Assembly (NCBI GenBank): GCA_009774465.1
Contig: VSNT01000093.1
Location: 1-15,788, forward strand
Reading direction: 5' to 3'
DNA: 15,788 nucleotides
Source: Lachnospiraceae bacterium
Lineage (GTDB): Bacteria > Bacillota_A > Clostridia > Lachnospirales > Lachnospiraceae
A program made the translations under genes and the position numbers. Positions 12,170-15,788 of the stretch are shown here, one piece after another. The number at the start of each line of letters is the position of its first letter. The first letter of the stretch is position 1. Under the pieces are notes generated by a model. The model was not told where the DNA came from, made no database searches, and saw only the letters and a list, made by a program, of their open reading frames with translations.

Positions 12170-13474
12170 GTGAAATTAATAGATTACCGAAAAAGCATAC
12201 AGGAAAGCCTCGATTATATAGAGGATAATTTGAAGACTCCTATCACTGCCACTGAGCTTTGCGAGCAGGCAGGTTATTCGCTGTTCCATTATTACAGGCT
12301 GTTCCAAGCAGCCGTTGGAATGTCGGTGATGCAATATATTCTTCGGCGCAGACTTATTCATGCGATTTATGAAATTCGTTGCGGCTGCAAAAGAATTGAT
12401 GTGATACTGGAATATGGTTTTGATACTTATGCCGGATTCTACAAGGCTTTTCGGCGCGAATTCGATTGCACTCCCTCCACCTATATAAAAAAGGGACGGG
12501 CTAAACGACCTTACAAATTGAACTTGTATAAGGAGGACTATATGATATCTCATAAGAAAGCTTTGGATGTTCTGAAGCACTGGAAATTAGAAAATGAATC
12601 AATCTCTGACGTCTACCATGAGAGCAATGGAGAAAAAAATAACAAAGCCTTTTATGTCGGCAAAAATTTTGTTTTGAAGTTTTCTAAAAATTATGATGAA
12701 GTCAAAAACGCTATCGCGCTTTGCAATGCAATAAAAGGCGCTGGTGTATGTATATCTTCCCCAATCGAAACAACGGATGGGCGGAAATGTGTACAGGACG
12801 GCGAACTGTTTTTCTATGTAACCCGGCGAATCTCCGGCACGCAAATGACTGCTCATGATTTTTATGAAGGAGACTATGCCGCAAAGGCAAGGTTTGTCGG
12901 TGAAATTATCGGGCAGCTGCATCTCATTCTGTGTCAGGCTAAAACATCTGTGAATGACGTAAATCTGTATGAATCCGTAAAGAATTGGGCACTGCCGAAA
13001 TCAAAAGATATTTTGTCGCTCTCGGAGTCGTTTTGCCGAGGTTATTTGAATGAATTTGGAAAACTGTATGACAAGCTGCCCAAACAAATCATCCATCGTG
13101 ATCCGAATCCGTCAAACATTATCGTATCGCAGGACGAATGGGGCTTTATTGATTTTGAACTGTCGGAGAAAAATCTGCGTATTTATGATCCCTGCTATGC
13201 GGCTGTGGCAATTTTGAGTGAGAGCTTTGATGAAAAAGATCAGGCTAAGTTATCAAAGTGGCTGGAAATTTACCGAAATATTCTTTGGGGTTATGACAGT
13301 GTAGTAAAACTTACCAATGAGGAATGTATTGCACTTCCTTATGTGGTCATGGCAAATCAGTTAATTAGCACAGCGTGGTTTTCAGAGCAGGACAAATATG
13401 CGGAACTTTTTGAGACAAATAAGCGCATGACACAATGGCTTATCACTATTTTTGACGAATTAAAATTTAACTAG
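12170..13474 (+). CDS. AraC-type DNA-binding domain fused to an APH-like phosphotransferase
   Basis: A 434-residue fusion. Residues about 6-108 are an AraC DNA-binding domain (ITATELCEQAGYSLFHYYRL; IDVILEYGFDTYAGFYKAFR). Residues about 140-410 are an aminoglycoside phosphotransferase/choline-kinase-like domain: FVLKF with Lys170 as the probable ATP-binding lysine, IIHRDPNPSNIIV as the catalytic loop (Asp311, Asn316), and WGFIDFE as the metal site (Asp328). It may couple phosphorylation of a small molecule to gene control; the substrate is unknown. The start is odd: GTG 12170 lies inside the Shine-Dalgarno sequence AAGGGGGTGA, while the well-spaced codon is ATA at 12179, which gives the usual DYRKSIQ beginning. 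Ends in TAG. Confidence 0.85.
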   Translation: MKLIDYRKSIQESLDYIEDNLKTPITATELCEQAGYSLFHYYRLFQAAVGMSVMQYILRRRLIHAIYEIRCGCKRIDVILEYGFDTYAGFYKAFRREFDCTPSTYIKKGRAKRPYKLNLYKEDYMISHKKALDVLKHWKLENESISDVYHESNGEKNNKAFYVGKNFVLKFSKNYDEVKNAIALCNAIKGAGVCISSPIETTDGRKCVQDGELFFYVTRRISGTQMTAHDFYEGDYAAKARFVGEIIGQLHLILCQAKTSVNDVNLYESVKNWALPKSKDILSLSESFCRGYLNEFGKLYDKLPKQIIHRDPNPSNIIVSQDEWGFIDFELSEKNLRIYDPCYAAVAILSESFDEKDQAKLSKWLEIYRNILWGYDSVVKLTNEECIALPYVVMANQLISTAWFSEQDKYAELFETNKRMTQWLITIFDELKFN

Positions 13475-13776
13475 ATTTCAAAAACCGCTTTTTTAGAGGG
13501 TGTAGATACTGTTTTTGACGTGACGCAGGTAGTGGACGATTTTCCATCCTTCTTGCAAAACATGGTTGCCGAGTTACACATTTTGATATTTCTCAGCCTA
13601 TGATAGACAAAGCAAAGAAACTGGCAGAGCAAGCGGGTGTCATTGACAGGATAACTTTTGTACAATGGTGTATATCAAACAGACCAAATGCAATAGATAC
13701 ACTTACTTTTAAAAATACAAATTACTTGTATAAAGTGTCCTCCATCAAATTATCTCAGAATAAACAGCAATATTAA
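13475..13776 (+). pseudogene. frameshifted, truncated SAM methyltransferase remnant
   Basis: Reads KTAFLEGVDTVFDV in one frame, then, after the loss of about one base near 13522, AGSGRFSILLAKHGCRVTHF and DISQPMIDKAKKLAEQAGVI, DRITFVQ in another. Together they give motif I (FDV-GAGSGRF) and the acidic-loop region (THFDIS) of a class I methyltransferase. After FVQ (13665) the sequence (WCISNRPNAIDTLTFKN) no longer fits and runs to TAA at 13774. Start and C-terminal two thirds are missing. It follows the AraC-phosphotransferase gene directly. Confidence 0.65.
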
Positions 13777-13778
13777 AA

Positions 13779-14111
13779 CTACTCCTTTATAAACGCTTTA
13801 TCTGCTGCGGAAAATCCTCCCTCATCAGATATATAACGCTCTACCTTCATATGCAGGTCATATTTTTCACGGAGTTCAGCAATTTTTCCCATCATAGGTG
13901 AAGCATGGTGAATATCTATCGAACGCTGGTCTTTCCAGCTATCAATCAAAAGAACTGTTTCTTCATCTGCCAGTGGGAAGAAATACTCATACCTGATATT
14001 TCCCTCTTCTGCACGGATATCATCAACCACCCCGCTTGCAATCATTTCCTCTGTAAATTTTTTTGCATTTCCATTTACACCTTTATAGTAGATGTTTACT
14101 GTAATAGCCAT
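13779..14111 (-). CDS. ABM-family monooxygenase-like protein
   Basis: A 110-residue protein of the antibiotic biosynthesis monooxygenase/quinol monooxygenase type. It begins MAITVNIYYKGVNGNAKKFT, has the strand IRYEYFFPLADEETVLLIDS, then WKDQRSIDIHHASPMMGKIA. These are the paired strand-helix repeats of the ferredoxin-like ABM fold, with the typical W-D-...H-x-SP-M pattern. The ATG at 14111 follows GGAGGGAAATCAA; a start at 14126 would lie in that site. It is 17 bases downstream of the reductase remnant on the same strand. It is the second ABM protein in the window and not closely similar to the one at 9825. Confidence 0.82.
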   Translation of the reverse strand: MAITVNIYYKGVNGNAKKFTEEMIASGVVDDIRAEEGNIRYEYFFPLADEETVLLIDSWKDQRSIDIHHASPMMGKIAELREKYDLHMKVERYISDEGGFSAADKAFIKE

Positions 14112-14127
14112 TTGATTTCCCTCCAAT

Positions 14128-14458
14128 CTATCTGCGTATATAAATTAAATCTGTTATCCCGTTATATGTCTGCGTTTTCAATAATTTCAATTTTATTTCT
14201 TTCACCGTATTACCAAAAAGACGGATACCGGAACCTAAAATAGTTGGAATGACGGAAACATAATATTGGTCTATAAGATCATCACGCATCAATTGACGGA
14301 CCAGATTTGCCCCGCCGCATATCCAGATATTTTTTCCATCCTTTCACATCTGCATTTTCACTGTCACTGCCCTGCCCATGCAGCCAGCCGACTCCTCCGT
14401 TACAATCCGCAATAAACCCGTCAAGACTCATTGCAATAAATAAAACTGTTTCTCTCAT
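14128..14458 (-). pseudogene. RibD C-terminal/DHFR-like reductase with an internal deletion
   Basis: The first 40 codons (MRETVLFIAMSLDGFIADCN, GGVGWLHGQGSDSENADV) are the N-terminus of a RibD_C-type dihydrofolate reductase-like protein. Directly after, in another frame, comes its last third: KNIWICGGANLVRQLMRDDL, IDQYYVSVIPTILGSGIRLF and NGITDLIYIRR to TAG at 14130-14128. Roughly 70 residues in the middle, including much of the cofactor fold, are deleted and the frame is broken near 14342. In the original frame translation stops at 14282. ATG 14458 overlaps the stop of the small frame upstream. Confidence 0.8.
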
Positions 14459-14568
14459 ACTTCTTTCCCACACTTTTTAAAACTATGGAATTTTACATGG
14501 TCAGCAAATTTTTTAACCATACATTCCATTGAGTCCGCTGCTTTAGTTATCTGTGATTTTAATTCCAT
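14455..14568 (-). CDS. small hypothetical frame coupled to the reductase remnant
   Basis: Thirty-seven codons from an ATG at 14568 reading MELKSQITKAADSMECMVKK and FADHVKFHSFKKCGKEV, ending in TGA that overlaps the reductase ATG (ATGA). GGGAAGATGATAAA precedes the start. It may be a short real gene or the tail of a lost one; I do not recognise it. Confidence 0.35.
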   Translation of the reverse strand: MELKSQITKAADSMECMVKKFADHVKFHSFKKCGKEV

Positions 14569-14615
14569 TTTATCATCTTCCCTGTATATATGTGAATTAC
14601 TATTTTTCACTATTT

Positions 14616-14713
14616 GATAAAAGGCAGAAAAACCGGAATTAGCAATTCTGCAACTGCTTCTCTTGATGTCATCAAAGCATCTGGCAGGTAGACAAAAAGA
14701 TGCATATTATCAG
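14616..14713 (-). repeat. chimeric mini-copy of ribU and its leader
   Basis: Positions 14618-14665 are identical over 48 bases to ribU 7139-7186. Positions 14666-14713 match the ribU leader 7667-7714 at 42 of 48 bases. In the copy the two blocks are joined directly, so the 480 bases between them in the ribU locus (ribU start, binding site, terminator) are missing. Orientation is the same. The leader block ends inside the stop codon region of the MATE gene. Confidence 0.9.
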
Positions 14714-15788
14714 CAAGTTTCCTTCTTATCCACACGCTGTTTTAAAACCAACGCTAATAATGCAGACAAAATCCTTGCCAAAACCGTGCTCCACCAGATC
14801 ATAATCTGCCCGCCAAACAAAGGGGGCAAAATAAGCATCAATACCAACATAAAAATTGGCTCAATAAAGGTCAGTATATAAGAAAATGTGCTTTTTTCTG
14901 TTGCATAAAAACTCGCTGTGGTAATACGGAGAATTGCCACAAAAGGTACGGAAAGCAAAAAGACAGGCATAATTCTGGCAATCTCTGCATTTACTTCACC
15001 GGATGCCCCAAATAACATGCCAAGGCTTCCCCTTGTCACATACATGATAATACAACCAATCACAGACAGGGCAAATGCAAACCCATAAGCCAATTTTCGC
15101 ACAAACTTTAAATCATCCCAGTTCTTTTTGCCATAGCACTGGCTGATCAACGGCTGGCTTCCATCCCCCACTCCCTGTAAGATCAGGTAAATAATACAGA
15201 TGACATACGCAATACATGCATAAGTGGCGATTGCCGGCTCTCTGCCATAAGAAACCGAAAAACGGTTAATAATAATCAAAGAGATATTAGGTGACATCGC
15301 AAGCCCAAAGGGAGCAATCCCAATTTTAATTATGGAAGCCGATACCGCCCCAATTTTTGAAAAAGGAATACTAAGTGTAAACTGCTTTTTCCTCAATAAA
15401 TAAACCAGTGCGATCAGCATCGTAACTCCCTGCCCGATAATGGTGGCCCATGCCGCACCAGAGATACCCCATTCCAGTACCCAGACAAACACATAATCCA
15501 GGATAATATTGGTTACAAAACCTGCAATCATGGAAACCATAGCATAAAAAGAACCTCCATGATTACGAATAAAAGGAACCAGCCCTGTGCCAATCACCTG
15601 CAGGGACGCCCCTATGGCAATCACTGTAATATATTCCTCACCTAAAGAAAGAAGCTGTCCGCTTGCCCCTAACAGTCTTAAAAGTGGACTGTTCAGGTAA
15701 AAAATGAAAACTGTCAGGATAATACTGAAAATAGCCAGAAGCCACAGTGGCCCCGCTCTAAACTCTTTTGATACATCATATGTCTTTT
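14710..15788 (-). CDS. MATE family efflux transporter (5' end outside the window)
   Basis: The frame is open from the window edge to a TGA at 14712-14710, giving about 358 residues of a protein usually near 450 long. It is a multi-pass membrane protein of the NorM/DinF-like MATE family, which exports drugs or metabolites in exchange for Na+ or H+. Typical segments are RAGPLWLLAIFSIILTVFIF, SPLLRLLGASGQLLSLGEEY, YITVIAIGASLQVIGTGLVP and FIRNHGGSFYAMVSMIAGF, with the family pattern ILDYVFVWVLEWGISGAAWA and later GDGSQPLISQCYGKK. A shorter start at 15624 lies in mid-domain and is not the real one. The stop codon falls at the edge of the ribU-like repeat, so the very end may have been altered by that rearrangement. 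Confidence 0.93.
   Translation of the reverse strand, partial: KTYDVSKEFRAGPLWLLAIFSIILTVFIFYLNSPLLRLLGASGQLLSLGEEYITVIAIGASLQVIGTGLVPFIRNHGGSFYAMVSMIAGFVTNIILDYVFVWVLEWGISGAAWATIIGQGVTMLIALVYLLRKKQFTLSIPFSKIGAVSASIIKIGIAPFGLAMSPNISLIIINRFSVSYGREPAIATYACIAYVICIIYLILQGVGDGSQPLISQCYGKKNWDDLKFVRKLAYGFAFALSVIGCIIMYVTRGSLGMLFGASGEVNAEIARIMPVFLLSVPFVAILRITTASFYATEKSTFSYILTFIEPIFMLVLMLILPPLFGGQIMIWWSTVLARILSALLALVLKQRVDKKETC

Noticed and set aside
1..15788. CRISPR array, tRNA, rRNA, integrase or intact insertion sequence
   Set aside because: I saw no regularly spaced repeats, no cloverleaf ending in CCA, no rRNA landmarks and no transposase or integrase motifs on either strand.

Overview
This is low-GC DNA with strong GGAGG-type ribosome binding sites, sigma-A promoters, an ECF-type riboflavin transporter and decayed Tn1549-like mobilisation genes. 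It fits a gut Clostridia chromosome, most likely Lachnospiraceae. That assignment is an inference, since there is no marker gene in the window. The region is accessory and decaying: intact genes alternate with fragments, frameshifts and in-frame stops.

Layout. Positions 1-840: the first codons of a minus-strand gene, then a ParE-type toxin-antitoxin pair with a good promoter. 840-1850: the wreck of a mobilisable element, with a GC-richer candidate oriT (about 1176-1367) and two small accessory genes broken by in-frame TAG codons. 2213-3480: a regulator joining an Xre helix-turn-helix to the cytoplasmic domain of the flagellar export protein FlhA, then a relaxase tail fragment ending at a long hairpin. 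3498-6690: a Fic toxin-antitoxin operon whose Fic gene is in two pieces about 2.2 kb apart. Between the pieces lie an intact AlbA_2/Schlafen-type ATPase-regulator and a broken membrane-protein gene. The antitoxin is intact.

6700-7905: a DJ-1/PfpI fragment and ribU with an FMN riboswitch, a terminator hairpin and a consensus promoter. 7953-11521: a cupin-AraC regulator divergent from a tight five-gene alkylation-repair operon (AlkA-like glycosylase, free-standing Ada zinc domain, ABM protein, Ogt methyltransferase, SAM methyltransferase). The parts of the classical Ada protein (zinc/methyl acceptor, AraC DNA-binding domain, methyltransferase) are here separate genes.

11518-13776: a truncated VapD gene, a small unknown gene, an AraC-phosphotransferase fusion with an odd start, and a frameshifted methyltransferase remnant. 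13779-15788: an ABM monooxygenase, an internally deleted RibD_C/DHFR-like reductase, a chimeric mini-copy of ribU plus its leader, and a MATE exporter running off the window end.

I found no CRISPR array, tRNA, rRNA or intact transposase. The most unusual items are the split Fic locus, the HTH-FlhA fusion, the chimeric ribU copy at the end of the MATE gene, and the dismantled Ada system.
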